DNA of 64,000 nt from Paenibacillus brevis (GTDB taxonomy: Bacteria > Bacillota > Bacilli > Paenibacillales > Paenibacillaceae): positions 186,001-250,000 of the forward strand of contig NZ_JAHLQJ010000004.1 in assembly GCF_018919145.1 (NCBI RefSeq), read 5' to 3'. The notes beneath the pieces are model-generated. The model was not told where the DNA came from, searched no databases, and saw only the letters and a list, made by a program, of their open reading frames with translations. Made by a program: the position numbers and the translations under genes. Shown one piece after another: positions 36,167-45,689 of this stretch. The stretch's first letter is position 1; every line of letters starts with the position of its first letter.

Positions 36167-36553
36167 TTACGTTCAACTGAAATGCAGATTGCACATGACT
36201 GTGCCATAAGCTGCACTGCAATTAGCTTGCTGCCTGCGGCATGCAAGCGGGACACAGCGCGCGCTTGAAATTGCGCCGACCTCACGATGCTCCGGCCTTG
36301 CGTTGAACTTCGCTTACTTGAAGCCTTCAGCCATGCTCTATCGGCACTCCAGTCTTACTCTGAACTGCTTCATTGCCCTACTTGACCCACCTCACTCGGT
36401 CATACACCAGTGAAGTTTGACTGCATCAGCGCCATCAGGCAGCTCATATGCCGGATGACGAGCCTGTAGGTACATGCCAAGTGATTCGAGCATGTGAGCT
36501 ACTATAGTGCGTTCGGCGCATATAAAGCCGAACTAAAGAGTCCTGCGTAGCAA
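36167..36553. other. Gene-free spacer between family 1 copies
   Basis: No gene could be supported here. The only structure noted is a small hairpin GTTCGGC-N9-GCCGAAC near 36512-36534. Together with the flanking repeats it fills the roughly 800-bp gap between the AraC-type regulator and the small protein gene at 36764. Confidence 0.5.
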
Positions 36554-36678
36554 GGGCATAAGTGTGAAGTGTGCTGAAGAAGCGGAGCGTTCGCCTTTGT
36601 GAGCGGATTTCTACCCTACTATTCATTCAAAGAAATCCGCGAACAACAGCGATCGTAAGCACACTTCACACGTTGCCC
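36554..36678. repeat. Palindromic element family 1, copy B (inverted)
   Basis: A 125-bp element bounded by GGGCA and TGCCC with GTGTGAAGTGTGCT and AGCACACTTCACAC as inner arms. Its reverse complement aligns along its length with copy A, including TACGATCGCT, GTTCGCGGATTTCT and GCGAACGCTCCGCTTCTTCAG. Confidence 0.8.
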
Positions 36679-36763
36679 CCAGTAACGCAGAATCATTGAT
36701 CGGCTTATATTGGCTATTGCAGGGAAATATGCAGAACTCAGATAAGCCTCCACAACATCAACA

Positions 36764-37012
36764 TCATTCCGCCGAGTCAGGCTGATCCTGATTTAACTCC
36801 TCTATAATCGAGACGCGCGGTTCTGAGGATGGACGATAACTGTATCTGCGGTCAAGCTTGACAACATTTCGATTGGGTCTGCGGATAAGCACGTGCGTAT
36901 CATCCCAAGCGACCACGATGCCCCGCACATCATTTTCCGGGATGGCATCCCTCACGACTCGTACCTTCTCGCCCGATATTCTATATTCATTCAACTGTTC
37001 ATCAGTAATCAC
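36764..37012 (-). CDS. Small conserved hypothetical protein
   Basis: An 82-residue protein with a GTG start preceded by GGAGGG. The sequence has a compact beta-rich look (EKVRVVRDAIPEN, GIVVAWDDTHVLIRRPNRNVVKLD) and an acidic tail ending DQPDSAE. The good ribosome site and regular codon use support a real gene. No known family is recognised; an SH3-like or KOW-like small barrel is conceivable from the V-V-A-W-D pattern but is not established. It stands alone between a family 1 element and a terminator. Confidence 0.7.
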   Translation of the reverse strand: MITDEQLNEYRISGEKVRVVRDAIPENDVRGIVVAWDDTHVLIRRPNRNVVKLDRRYSYRPSSEPRVSIIEELNQDQPDSAE

Positions 37013-37053
37013 GACAATCCCTCCTTTCCGTTATCCTGTCCGTTATGTTCAAA

Positions 37054-37089
37054 AAGACTCCCGCAGCAACTTGATGCTGCGGGAGTCTT
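37054..37089 (-). terminator. Rho-independent terminator
   Basis: A perfect 15-bp stem (arms 37054-37068 and 37075-37089, AAGACTCCCGCAGCA type) with a 6-nt loop, followed on the minus strand by TTTTT. It ends transcription of the 115-residue protein gene at 37134-37481. Confidence 0.9.
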
Positions 37090-37133
37090 ACTATTCTACA
37101 GAACTTCAAACTTGCCGATACGACCAGCCCGCT

Positions 37134-37481
37134 TTACTCAAGCATACTGTTGGCGTTGAGCTGCTCCTTGCTATCGTTCTTCTCGAACCAGAAATCAAGC
37201 ACCTTCGCGGACATGACCCTTTGCTGGATATATCCTACCTGCTGAGGACTGAATTCCTGCTGCCAAGCTATATTCAACTCTTCACACAGTCCAGCAATCG
37301 TAAGCAGTTCGGACCAGGCCACATAGCGCTTATACCAGAAGAACTGAGGGTGCTCAAGCATATAGGGGTAAAGGTCATCAAACTCTGTATGCTTGCAATC
37401 CAGTGCACGTTCGAAGGTAACCTTTGCATCAGCCAATTTGGAAATAAAAAAATCCGAGTTCACTACAGATTCGTTCCCCAT
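37134..37481 (-). CDS. Hypothetical protein of 115 residues
   Basis: A soluble, mostly helical protein with many aromatic residues (PQFFWYKRYVAWSEL) and no signal peptide or membrane segment. It has AGGAGAGGAGG upstream of the start and a strong terminator behind it, so expression is likely. No catalytic motif is visible and no family is recognised. It is flanked by the small protein at 36764-37012 and by a family 1 repeat; context gives no clue to role. Confidence 0.7.
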   Translation of the reverse strand: MGNESVVNSDFFISKLADAKVTFERALDCKHTEFDDLYPYMLEHPQFFWYKRYVAWSELLTIAGLCEELNIAWQQEFSPQQVGYIQQRVMSAKVLDFWFEKNDSKEQLNANSMLE

Positions 37482-37590
37482 TTTGTAAGCCTCCTCTCCT
37501 AGTCATCCCCATTATATCGAAAATAACCTTACCTGCAAAGAAGCGGGAGCAAAAATAGGGCAAGAAGATTTAACTAAATCGAGCGTTCCG

Positions 37591-37758
37591 GGGCAACATG
37601 CGAAGTGTACTTACGCTCGCTGTTGCCTGCGGATTTCTTGATTAACCAAGACATGACAAGGGAGAAATCCGCTCACGAAGGCGAGCGCTAACTAGCCTAT
37701 GCTTGCAAAGCAGCTTTCGGACAGAAGCTTTTACTCCAGTACATTTCACACTTTTGCC
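37591..37758. repeat. Palindromic element family 1, copy C
   Basis: A 168-bp copy in the same direction as copy A, bounded by GGGCA (37591) and TGCCT (37758). It has GCGAAGTGTACTTACGCTCGC on the left (arm only in part conserved), GCGGATTTCTTG facing GGGAGAAATCCGC, and TACATTTCACAC on the right. About 50 extra bases near 37694-37740 distinguish it from A and B. It fills most of the 340-bp gap before xpt. Confidence 0.75.
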
Positions 37759-37821
37759 TTATCCGCACATAGATTCACTAGTCCATCTTATACACTATAA
37801 ATGCAGCTTCGCGCACACGAA

Positions 37822-38394
37822 CTACTCGGCAAAGACGATCTTCCCGCCTTCAAGCGAGGCGATTTTAGCCAACGATTCCAGACGGATGCCGCTCTCGCGA
37901 AGTGCATTAGCTCCGGGCTGGAAGCATTTTTCGACAACAATGCCCGCCCCAATCAAAGTGGCGCCCGAGCGTTCAATAATTCTGATCAATCCGCGGGCCG
38001 CGTCTCCATTAGCAATGATGTCATCAATGAACAAAATCCGGTCATTCTCCTTCAAAAATTCCTTGGAGATCAGAAGATCGGTGACCATTCCTTTCGTGAA
38101 GGAAGGCACTCGTTCACACAGCACCTCCGATTCCACTTGAAGCGACTTCTTCCGTCTGGCAAATACAAGCGGAACACCGAGCGCATATGCGGTTGCAAAA
38201 GCAATGGAAATCCCCGAGGATTCCACAGTAACGACCCGGGTCACATGCTCACTCCGGAACAGGTCGGCGAATTGACGTCCCATTTCCATCGTCAACTGCG
38301 GGTCCACCTGATGGTTAAGCAGGGCATCGAGCTTCAGTACCTGATCCGATACAACAACCCCTTGCTCTATAATCGCTTGTTTTAATTTATCCAT
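37822..38394 (-). CDS. xpt: Xanthine phosphoribosyltransferase
   Basis: A 190-residue purine salvage enzyme that converts xanthine and PRPP to XMP. The PRPP-binding motif RILFIDDIIANGDAARG, the VTVESSGISIAFATA loop and the ARRKKSLQ segment match Xpt. The ATG at 38392-38394 follows GGGAGGAAAT; the longer frame to 38436 lacks a site. Only about 100 bp separate it from the divergent YkvI-like gene and no purine riboswitch core was found there, unlike Bacillus subtilis xpt. Confidence 0.94.
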   Translation of the reverse strand: MDKLKQAIIEQGVVVSDQVLKLDALLNHQVDPQLTMEMGRQFADLFRSEHVTRVVTVESSGISIAFATAYALGVPLVFARRKKSLQVESEVLCERVPSFTKGMVTDLLISKEFLKENDRILFIDDIIANGDAARGLIRIIERSGATLIGAGIVVEKCFQPGANALRESGIRLESLAKIASLEGGKIVFAE

Positions 38395-38496
38395 GCCATT
38401 TCCTCCCGAACTTCCTTGTTTACGACTTTGAGTCATGTCCCATTGCCGGACAACATACCTTGTACTATATATAGCACATCATCCGGGGGGAGTACC

Positions 38497-39528
38497 ATGA
38501 AAAATGCCATCAAAGTATTGCAGATTGCATTCACTTATATCGGAACCGTCGTCGGTGCAGGCTTTGCTACCGGTCAAGAAATATTGCAGTTCTTTACCCG
38601 ATACGGAAAATGGGGCACACTGACCATCCTGCTCTCTACCGTCATGTTTATTTGGCTGGGAACAAAGATGATGCTGCTTGCGAACAAAATCCAGGCCGCA
38701 TCCTATGAAGATCTGAACCGCAAATTGTTTGGCGAAAAAATCGGACAGGTTCTCAGTCTGTTCACTCTGGTCGTCCTGATCGGCGTCAACAGCGTCATGC
38801 TGGCCGGAGCCGGCTCGGTGTTCGAGGAGCATCTTGGCCTTCCTTTTCAAGTCGGCCTGTGGATCACGCTCGTTGCCACCTTTTTTCTGTTAGGCAGAGG
38901 CATCGGTGGGGTCATGAAGCTGAATACAGTTGTGGTGCCGATGATGATCACTCTATCTCTCGCCGTGATCTTCAATACAGCCGGTTCTCCCGGGGCCTCG
39001 CGCTTCTTTACCCTGACCACCGATGCAAGCCCGCTAGCCGTGTTGGCATCACCGCTGATGTACTCCGCCTTCAACTTGTCCATGGCACAGGCGGTTCTTG
39101 TACCGATAGGCAGTCACACCCGAAATCGGAAGACGATCATTTGGGGAGGGATTACTGGCGGCATTGGGGTAGGCTTCATGCTCATGGCAGGGCATTTCGC
39201 ACTTTCCTCCAGCATGCCCGGCATCACCCAGTTCGAGATTCCGATGGGCAACATCGCGGGGCAGCTTGGTACCACAATACAGCTCATTTACATCTTGTTG
39301 ATCTTCATGGAGATCTTCAGTACCTTCGTGGCCGATGTATACGGCGTAACCTTGCAATTGAAGCAGTATCTTAAGGTTCCCTCCGCCTTACTGTCAATCA
39401 GTATCCTAGCCATCTGTTATATGACCAGCCAGTTCGGCTTCAGTTCGCTGCTATCTATTTTATACCCGCTCTTCGGACTGTTCAGCCTTCTGTGGGCAGT
39501 CATGCTCGCCCGTTACAAAGAGACCTAG
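38497..39528 (+). CDS. ykvI: YkvI-family membrane transporter
   Basis: A 343-residue integral membrane protein with about ten helices. The opening VLQIAFTYIGTVVGAGFATGQEILQFFTRYG is the signature of the YkvI group, related to branched-chain amino acid or sodium-coupled transporters of the APC/LeuT-like fold. ATG at 38497 follows GGGGGGAG; the frame extends upstream to 38416 without a site. It converges with the YhaN gene with only 4 bp between the stop codons. Substrate unknown. Confidence 0.9.
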   Translation: MKNAIKVLQIAFTYIGTVVGAGFATGQEILQFFTRYGKWGTLTILLSTVMFIWLGTKMMLLANKIQAASYEDLNRKLFGEKIGQVLSLFTLVVLIGVNSVMLAGAGSVFEEHLGLPFQVGLWITLVATFFLLGRGIGGVMKLNTVVVPMMITLSLAVIFNTAGSPGASRFFTLTTDASPLAVLASPLMYSAFNLSMAQAVLVPIGSHTRNRKTIIWGGITGGIGVGFMLMAGHFALSSSMPGITQFEIPMGNIAGQLGTTIQLIYILLIFMEIFSTFVADVYGVTLQLKQYLKVPSALLSISILAICYMTSQFGFSSLLSILYPLFGLFSLLWAVMLARYKET

Positions 39529-39532
39529 CTGC

Positions 39533-42500
39533 TTAATGGATTTCTATAACATCAACGGACGGAAAATGCTCCCTGATCTCCTGCAGAATATGTTCATGGC
39601 AGGTCATAAATATAATCTGCTGCTTTCCGGATAGGTGTCCAAGCACCCTAAGCGCCCCTTCCAGCCTTCCCCTATCAAAGTTTACAAACAGGTCATCCAG
39701 CAGTAGCGGAAGGCTCCGGGACCCTGACACCGCATCCGACAATGCAAGCCGCATGGCAAGATAAGTCTGCTCGGCTGTCCCACGGCTAAGATAAGAGCTT
39801 CCGATCGGTCCATGGTCCCGATGCTCTACCATTAACTCCTGGGTCCCCATCTTCACCAGGATTCTTGTGTACAGCCCCCCTGTCATCTCCTTCAAATAGG
39901 CTGATGCCGTTTTGAGTACTTGAGGCTGCCGCTCCTGTTCATAAATTTTGCGTACCCGTCCAATCAGCTCATGACACAGCGCCAATGCGGCATATCGGTC
40001 TACCGCGTCATTAAGCGCCGCTTCCTGCTCGGCCAATTGCTGCTGCCAATTGTTCTGAAGCCCCTGAGCCTCCAGATTCTCGCGCTCCTGAAGCAAGCGT
40101 CCTTTCCGTTCAACAATACCTTGTCTCGCTGCTTCCGCCTGCTTAAGCCTGTCACGCGCCTCCTCAAGCAGAACAGACAATTCCGCTTCTTCCCGGCTCT
40201 TCAAGAGCCGGCCTAACTGCTCAATATGCTCTGGACCGATTGTTAAATGGATCTCCAGCTCAACTTGCCTCAACTCTTCCTTGAGACGCGCGCGAAGAGT
40301 CTCTTCCTCAGCCATACGCAGCAGTTGTTCTCCATCCTCCGCACCGCTTTCATCGAGCAAATGCCCTTCTGCCTGTTCCAGAAGTCCGAGCCGATCCAGC
40401 GCTTTCTCCAGCTCCTCCTCAAGTCGAGCCTTCTTCTCCGCAAGTCTGCCCGCAGCTTCCCGCAGCTTTTTCTGTTGCTCAAGTTCAGCCAAGGCGCGGT
40501 GCAATTTACCTGGCAAGGCGTGATGCTCTATAGCCGCCGCTACCTCAACCTCTGCTGATCCACCTATCCCATTCAAGGCACGGCAGTCCGACTCAAAGCT
40601 TGCAATCTCATGCCTAACACCCTCAAGCTTCAAGACCACGGCTTCCAGCTGCTCCAGCCATTCCCTTCCTTGCTCGGCAAGACGAAACACTTCCTGGGCT
40701 GCTTCCGGCGATAGCTCCGGAGCCAGCTGACGCTCCACCAGCCAGCGCTCCCAGTCTTGGGATTGGGCTGCAAAAAGCTCTTCTTTGCGAGTCAGTTCCC
40801 GCTCCAGTCCGGCTAATGCTTCATCCAGGGCGTGCTTTTTCCGGCGTTGTTCAGCTGCTTGCTTTTCCAGTGTCTCCTGCCTTTGGCTCCAGAGCATCCA
40901 TTTCTCCATCAGCCTGCGGAGTGCCCGCTCATCCTCATCTGTCAGCGTATAGCCATCCAGCCCTCCCTCAGCCTTGAACGGGACCGAGTAACCCGGCAAA
41001 CGGGAGGTTGCCCCTGGCTCTCCGACAGGCAGATCAACCAGCTTGGGCAGCAACTGGCTCAGCTTTAATCCGGCAGGGGTAGTAGATAAGCTCCATCTGT
41101 TCTCCTGTACTTTTCGAGGAATATTATCCACTTGGCGCCTGTTGTTCAGTATCTTGCTGACTAGGTATAGATCGATCCCAAGCATAAGAAAAGCACTGAT
41201 AAGACTCCCCCATACCGAGTCTGCAATGAGCCACAACAGGAGCGGGATCAGCACCGTCAGCAGGGTAACTCCTGCCAGCCACCCAGAATAATTCGCGGCC
41301 GGACGAGCCGATCTAGTGACCTCTGCCGACGGAAGTCCCCCTTCCCGAAGAAGAGCTTGTTCATCGCGCATCCGGTCGATTAGTCCGGATATCTCATTCC
41401 ACAAAGCTTGAGTCTCGCTCCGATCCTTGGAGCGCAGCCGGACATATTCCCGGTTTCCTTCCTCTCTGCTTGCCGCAAGCCGATCCATTGTGCGATCAAG
41501 CTCGGTGCCTGCCGCAGTAGCCTCCCGCTCCAGCTTCAGGCGCTCTTGATAAAGGGACTCCATCTCTCTTTCATAGGCGCTAAACTCCGTATTCGTTCTT
41601 CTTACCGTCTCCCTTTCTCCGATTGTACCTGCAAATTTCCGCAGCTGATCACGAGTCCAATCCGGATGGATGCTCTCCAGACAGCGCTCCACCTTTTGTT
41701 CAAGCCTCGAAGCCTCGTTAGCCAGCTCAACGGCCTCTTGCCTGCGGCTCTCATAAGCGGGAAGACGCCGCTCCAGTTGAAGAATGGCCTGCTCCTGATC
41801 AAGAAGACTGGAATCGGCAGACGAAGTCTGTATTTCCGATTCCAGAGCAGCGATTTTCCGCTTCAACTCATTCAGCTCCGGGAGTTCTCTTGCCTTCTCC
41901 TCCTGCAGCCGGTTCCAGCGGTCCTTCGCCTGCACCGGGAATGCCGTCCGTTCCGGCAAATCGGCTAACTCTCTAAGGATCGCTTCCCGCTTAAACCAAG
42001 CAGGGCGGCATGCAATCGCCTTGCTAAGCGAAGCTTCCTCCTCGACGCACTGCTCATATTCAGCTGCACTGCCGTGGAGGAGATCTTCGAGCTCCTTCAG
42101 CTCCAAAGTCACTGACTCATAACGGGGCAAGAGCGATTTGGCTGCTCCAGCCTGATGCTCAATACGTTCAAGCTCCTGGGTCAATCCATAGATTTCTTGG
42201 CTTCTGCCCCGGGGACGATACAGCTTGTCCATCTCTTGAATGATTTTCTTCTCTCCATGCAGCACCGCTGCCCCTCCGCCGATGCCGGCATGAAACAAGT
42301 AGCTGCTTAAATCATCCGAAGCAAGCGCCGACACCTCCTGAAGCTCGGACAAGGTAACGGCAAACAGCTGATTGAACATTTCCTTCGACATCCCGCCCAG
42401 CAGCTCTCTTCGCAGATCCCCGTCCGACAGCTCCACCATTCCGCCTTCCGGATCACTTCGGCTAATCCTTAGCCTGTCGCCGGCTCTGCCGGACAAGACG

Positions 42501-42781
42501 GACCCTTCGGGAGGCTTCGCATAACGCTCGATGAACCAGAGTCCGCCTTCCGGATCACGAATGGTGAGGATTCCCCCATGAATCCCGCCGCCTGCCGGTT
42601 CATACCGCTGAGGCCCATAGCTCCGTGAAGGAATCCCGAACAGCATCGCCCGAACAAAGCCGAGCAGGGTGCTCTTTCCGGCTCCATTCGGTCCATAAAG
42701 GACTGTTACATCCTCCTTAAGCTCTAGCTGGAGCTCTTGAAGTTGACCAAAGCCTTGGACATTTAACCGCTCAATTCTCAT
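39533..42781 (-). CDS. yhaN: SbcC/Rad50-like ATPase (YhaN)
   Basis: A 1082-residue coiled-coil ATPase that partners the YhaO nuclease in DNA double-strand end processing. Walker A GPNGAGKSTLL lies at about residue 31-41; long coiled coils follow; the ABC signature area (YLSRGTAEQTYLAMRLALSDA) and Walker B PLLLDDLFVNFD are near the C-terminus. Two hydrophobic helices in the middle (around GWLAGVTLLTVLIPLLLWLIA and LISAFLMLGIDLYLV) are a known peculiarity of YhaN and suggest membrane association. The start overlaps the stop of the YhaO gene by 4 bp (ATGA). Confidence 0.93.
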   Translation of the reverse strand: MRIERLNVQGFGQLQELQLELKEDVTVLYGPNGAGKSTLLGFVRAMLFGIPSRSYGPQRYEPAGGGIHGGILTIRDPEGGLWFIERYAKPPEGSVLSGRAGDRLRISRSDPEGGMVELSDGDLRRELLGGMSKEMFNQLFAVTLSELQEVSALASDDLSSYLFHAGIGGGAAVLHGEKKIIQEMDKLYRPRGRSQEIYGLTQELERIEHQAGAAKSLLPRYESVTLELKELEDLLHGSAAEYEQCVEEEASLSKAIACRPAWFKREAILRELADLPERTAFPVQAKDRWNRLQEEKARELPELNELKRKIAALESEIQTSSADSSLLDQEQAILQLERRLPAYESRRQEAVELANEASRLEQKVERCLESIHPDWTRDQLRKFAGTIGERETVRRTNTEFSAYEREMESLYQERLKLEREATAAGTELDRTMDRLAASREEGNREYVRLRSKDRSETQALWNEISGLIDRMRDEQALLREGGLPSAEVTRSARPAANYSGWLAGVTLLTVLIPLLLWLIADSVWGSLISAFLMLGIDLYLVSKILNNRRQVDNIPRKVQENRWSLSTTPAGLKLSQLLPKLVDLPVGEPGATSRLPGYSVPFKAEGGLDGYTLTDEDERALRRLMEKWMLWSQRQETLEKQAAEQRRKKHALDEALAGLERELTRKEELFAAQSQDWERWLVERQLAPELSPEAAQEVFRLAEQGREWLEQLEAVVLKLEGVRHEIASFESDCRALNGIGGSAEVEVAAAIEHHALPGKLHRALAELEQQKKLREAAGRLAEKKARLEEELEKALDRLGLLEQAEGHLLDESGAEDGEQLLRMAEEETLRARLKEELRQVELEIHLTIGPEHIEQLGRLLKSREEAELSVLLEEARDRLKQAEAARQGIVERKGRLLQERENLEAQGLQNNWQQQLAEQEAALNDAVDRYAALALCHELIGRVRKIYEQERQPQVLKTASAYLKEMTGGLYTRILVKMGTQELMVEHRDHGPIGSSYLSRGTAEQTYLAMRLALSDAVSGSRSLPLLLDDLFVNFDRGRLEGALRVLGHLSGKQQIIFMTCHEHILQEIREHFPSVDVIEIH

Positions 42782-44103
42782 CGTCCGCCCTCCCCTGCTG
42801 CTCCCTCTTCACGCAGAAGAGAGGCTGCAGTCTCGCGCGCGAGATGCAGCCATTCCTGGCGTTCCTGCGCATTCTTGGATTTCAGCAATTGACGCAGACG
42901 GCGATCCGATTTCATGGGCTCCAGCGCTGCTTCCAGCAGTTCATCCAGAAGTTGGGTCTTCCGCTCAGCCTGCTCCGCCATGCGGAACAACTCGCCAAGG
43001 AAGCTGTCTTCTCCCAGCAGCTGCTCCCGGTCTACGGCAGCCTGTGTATGCAGCTTGAAGCCGGCAGGCCAAACAATAGCTTTGGGCAGCAATCCCATGC
43101 TCCCGGTACCCACCCTTACCTCCTCCTGCCTTTGCAGTTCGGCCAGCAGTTCTCTTGCTTCATGTCCACTGTTAATCAGCGCATGCAAGGGGCCGCTCCC
43201 GGTATATCTGAAGCGGACAATGGCCGGCTTGCCTTCCATGTCCCGCCTTATGGCCTCAAGCTGTTCCTCGGTCCGAAGCTTCCATTCTTCTTCGCTATTC
43301 AGTCCTTCAATGGAAAGTTCTATCTCACACCATCTCAATTGATCAAGCTCATGGAAATGCAGCACGGATCTCCCTTCTCCATCGACCTCTACCAGATAAC
43401 AGCCCTTTGCTCCGGTCTCTTTCATGCTGCGCCCTTGCAAATTCCCCGGATAGACGATCCATGGAGCTTCACTAAGCACCTGCCGCTTATGGATGTGGCC
43501 CAAGGCCCAGTAGTCATAACCGGATTCGCGAAGCTCGGAAAGTGAGCAAGGGGCATAAGCATCATGTCCCTCCTGTCCGTCTACGTTCGCATGAAGGAGG
43601 GCGATATGATATAGATTCGAATCCTCGCTGCGGATATAGTAACGCGACAAATTCTCTGTCACCGAGGAAGACGCATAGGATATTCCACTGACAACAGCTA
43701 CCGGTTGTCCGTTCAAACGGCTGACCGCCGTGCAGCTCTCCAGCGAGGAGCCGAAGATTCTGACATTCGAAGGGAAGGAGAGCCGCACCTTGCTGCCGAG
43801 CGGGTCATGATTGCCATGAATGACATAGACCGGTATTCCATGCCGTTCCAGCCTCTCCCATGCTTCCTTCAGTCGAAGCTGCGCGCGTAATGAAGAATCA
43901 GAGGCATCATAGATGTCGCCGCTAATTACGATAAAATCCACCTGCTCAGAAACAGCAAGATCCACCAGCCCGCTTAAGGCGGCGAAGGTGGAATCCTGAA
44001 GATAACTGCGCAGCCGGTCAGGTACCCCGGTCATGCCTGTAAACGGGGTATCCAGATGCAGATCCGCGGCATGTATAAAACGAAACGGATGCAAAGCGAT
44101 CAC
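42778..44103 (-). CDS. yhaO: Metallophosphoesterase, SbcD/Mre11-like nuclease (YhaO)
   Basis: A 441-residue DNA nuclease subunit. Calcineurin-like motifs are complete: AADLHLDTPF, ISGDIYDASD, HGNHDPLG, the LLHANVDG region and ALGHIHKRQ. A helical C-terminal half would bind the coiled-coil base of YhaN. It is translationally coupled to YhaN by an ATGA overlap and starts 4 bp after the GT4 glycosyltransferase gene ends, so the three may be on one transcript. Confidence 0.94.
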   Translation of the reverse strand: MIALHPFRFIHAADLHLDTPFTGMTGVPDRLRSYLQDSTFAALSGLVDLAVSEQVDFIVISGDIYDASDSSLRAQLRLKEAWERLERHGIPVYVIHGNHDPLGSKVRLSFPSNVRIFGSSLESCTAVSRLNGQPVAVVSGISYASSSVTENLSRYYIRSEDSNLYHIALLHANVDGQEGHDAYAPCSLSELRESGYDYWALGHIHKRQVLSEAPWIVYPGNLQGRSMKETGAKGCYLVEVDGEGRSVLHFHELDQLRWCEIELSIEGLNSEEEWKLRTEEQLEAIRRDMEGKPAIVRFRYTGSGPLHALINSGHEARELLAELQRQEEVRVGTGSMGLLPKAIVWPAGFKLHTQAAVDREQLLGEDSFLGELFRMAEQAERKTQLLDELLEAALEPMKSDRRLRQLLKSKNAQERQEWLHLARETAASLLREEGAAGEGGR

Positions 44104-44107
44104 CCTT

Positions 44108-45232
44108 TCAACCTTTATATTGCAAGTAGATTTTCTTCAATTCATGAACGACCCGATTCAACGAATAATGGTTCTTGGCGTGATCCGAACCGTTCCGCGC
44201 CAGCTCATACCGGTAAGCAGGATCGACGATCACCTTTTCCAGGGCGTCGGCAAGCTGATCCGCATCATCGGGAGGCACCAGCAATCCGGTCGTCCCGTTC
44301 GAAATCTGCTCCGAGATGCCCCCTATATCGGAGCCGACCAAGGCCAGTGAGCACAGGGCAGCTTCAGCGAAGACGGAGCCGAATGCCTCCGCACGGGATG
44401 GCAATACAAATACATCAAAGAACGGCATGAATTCCTCCGGATGAAGGGTGTAGCCGTAGAAAATCGTCTCGCTGTACACACCCAGCCGCTGAGCCCGCTG
44501 TTCCAGCTCCTCGCGTATCGGTCCGTCTCCGATGATATGGAGCACATAAGCAAGCCCGCGCTCCTTCAGTCTGGCACATGCCTCCAGCAAGGTATCAATC
44601 CCTTTGGCCGGTACAAGACGGCATACCGTGACAAGCTGGGCAACCTCATTTTCATGAGGAATCGGTTTAAAGCGTTTTTCATCAAAACCGTTCGGAATAA
44701 CATCGATTTGATCATAATTTTTCACATAAGGCCTCAGGTACTCTTTAAAGGAATGGGATACCGTAAGCACCCGATCCGTGCGATGCTCCAGCTCTTTATA
44801 AATAGAGGTCAGAAATTGATGCTCCAGCCCGTTCTCCTGAATCTTTCCGTTCAGAATGAGCTCCCGCTCATAGCTGGAGTGAATGCTCTGAATGACCGGA
44901 GTATCCGGAAATACTTCCTTCATGGCAAGCCCGGCAATAGGGTGATGCGCATGAATGAGATCAAACGTCGTTTTTAGGCGGAGCCGGGTCCACCAGAGAT
45001 AATCGCGATAGGTCTGGACATATTTTTGCACCACCGGACTGGCTTCATATTGATGCCAATCAAAGGTTTGAAACTCGACCGCATCGCTTCCCTTGCTGCG
45101 AATTCGCTTGGGGATCGAAAATAGCTCCATCTCCCAATGCGGCGGATTGAAGCGCTCCTGTAAATAGGGAATCATTGATGATACGCCCCCGGGCTGCTCC
45201 GGCGGGAAAAACAAAGCCTGCAACAGTTTCAT
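44108..45232 (-). CDS. Family 4 glycosyltransferase
   Basis: A 374-residue GT-B retaining glycosyltransferase. The N-terminal domain opens with LLQALFFPPEQPGGVSSMIPYL; the donor-binding domain has LVTVCRLVPAKGIDTLLEACARL and PSRAEAFGSVFAEAALCSLALVGSDIGGISEQI, containing the E-x7-E motif. The ATG at 45230-45232 follows AAAGGAGAACCCTT; the reading frame extends to 45382 without a site and into repeat sequence. Acceptor unknown; a role in teichoic acid or exopolysaccharide synthesis is possible. Confidence 0.92.
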   Translation of the reverse strand: MKLLQALFFPPEQPGGVSSMIPYLQERFNPPHWEMELFSIPKRIRSKGSDAVEFQTFDWHQYEASPVVQKYVQTYRDYLWWTRLRLKTTFDLIHAHHPIAGLAMKEVFPDTPVIQSIHSSYERELILNGKIQENGLEHQFLTSIYKELEHRTDRVLTVSHSFKEYLRPYVKNYDQIDVIPNGFDEKRFKPIPHENEVAQLVTVCRLVPAKGIDTLLEACARLKERGLAYVLHIIGDGPIREELEQRAQRLGVYSETIFYGYTLHPEEFMPFFDVFVLPSRAEAFGSVFAEAALCSLALVGSDIGGISEQISNGTTGLLVPPDDADQLADALEKVIVDPAYRYELARNGSDHAKNHYSLNRVVHELKKIYLQYKG

Positions 45233-45435
45233 AAGGGTTCTCCTTTGCTCTGTCCTGCTAACCTGCGGATGAACCGCCCTCCTCTTCATTATGCCATAGG
45301 CCAAGCGGAACATCCATTCCCCTTTTGAGATTAAAATAGGATATGTTAAACTTCCTAAGTACTGTTTGAACGATAAGATCACTAGAGCGTCAGCGTTCGC
45401 CTTTACGAGCGAATTTCAACTTTATGTTAATGCGA

Positions 45436-45593
45436 GTTCAAAAAAATCAACTTCTCATCACCGGAAAGTTTTGCAGGGACCTGATAAAGGAGGGACAGAA
45501 TGTAGGCAGACCCTGCAGGTGCGAATGCTTCTAAAGGAAGCATACCTTGTAAGCATCCGTTTGAACTTCTAGAATGAATGCAAGATGCGACCG
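45436..45593. repeat. Inverted-repeat element family 2, degenerate copy
   Basis: Its sequence aligns, reversed, with the element at 57053-57256: it starts GTTCAAAAAAATCAACTTCTCATCACCGG, keeps the GTAGGCAGACC and ATGCTTCTAAAGGAAGCAT hairpins, and continues GTAAGCATCCGTTTGAACTTC. Similarity fades after about 45593, so the far terminus is missing or diverged. Confidence 0.7.
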
Positions 45594-45603
45594 CTTACCC
45601 GCA

Positions 45604-45689
45604 TTTAACGGACATTTTGCCCACTTAGCTAGTAGATTTGAAGGGGAAAGGATTGATTGAGCTTCTATGTGCCGAAAATGTCCGTTAAA
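45604..45689. repeat. Short element with 15-bp terminal inverted repeats (family 3)
   Basis: TTTAACGGACATTTT (45604-45618) and its exact complement AAAATGTCCGTTAAA (45675-45689) enclose 56 bp. No coding capacity. Form suggests a small non-autonomous element; it is the only copy in the window. From 45690 to 45930 nothing else could be supported except the family 1 half at 45864. Confidence 0.6.

Noticed and set aside
35994..36268. Protein gene of 97 codons at 35975-36268
   Set aside because: It runs through family 1 copy A, lacks a ribosome site and has no sensible composition.
37822..38496. Purine riboswitch in front of xpt
   Set aside because: Only about 100 bp lie between xpt and the divergent YkvI gene and the conserved purine-aptamer loops were not found.
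45366..45572. Small protein gene across 45366-45572
   Set aside because: The frame runs through parts of two different repeat elements with no ribosome site, so it is not a gene.
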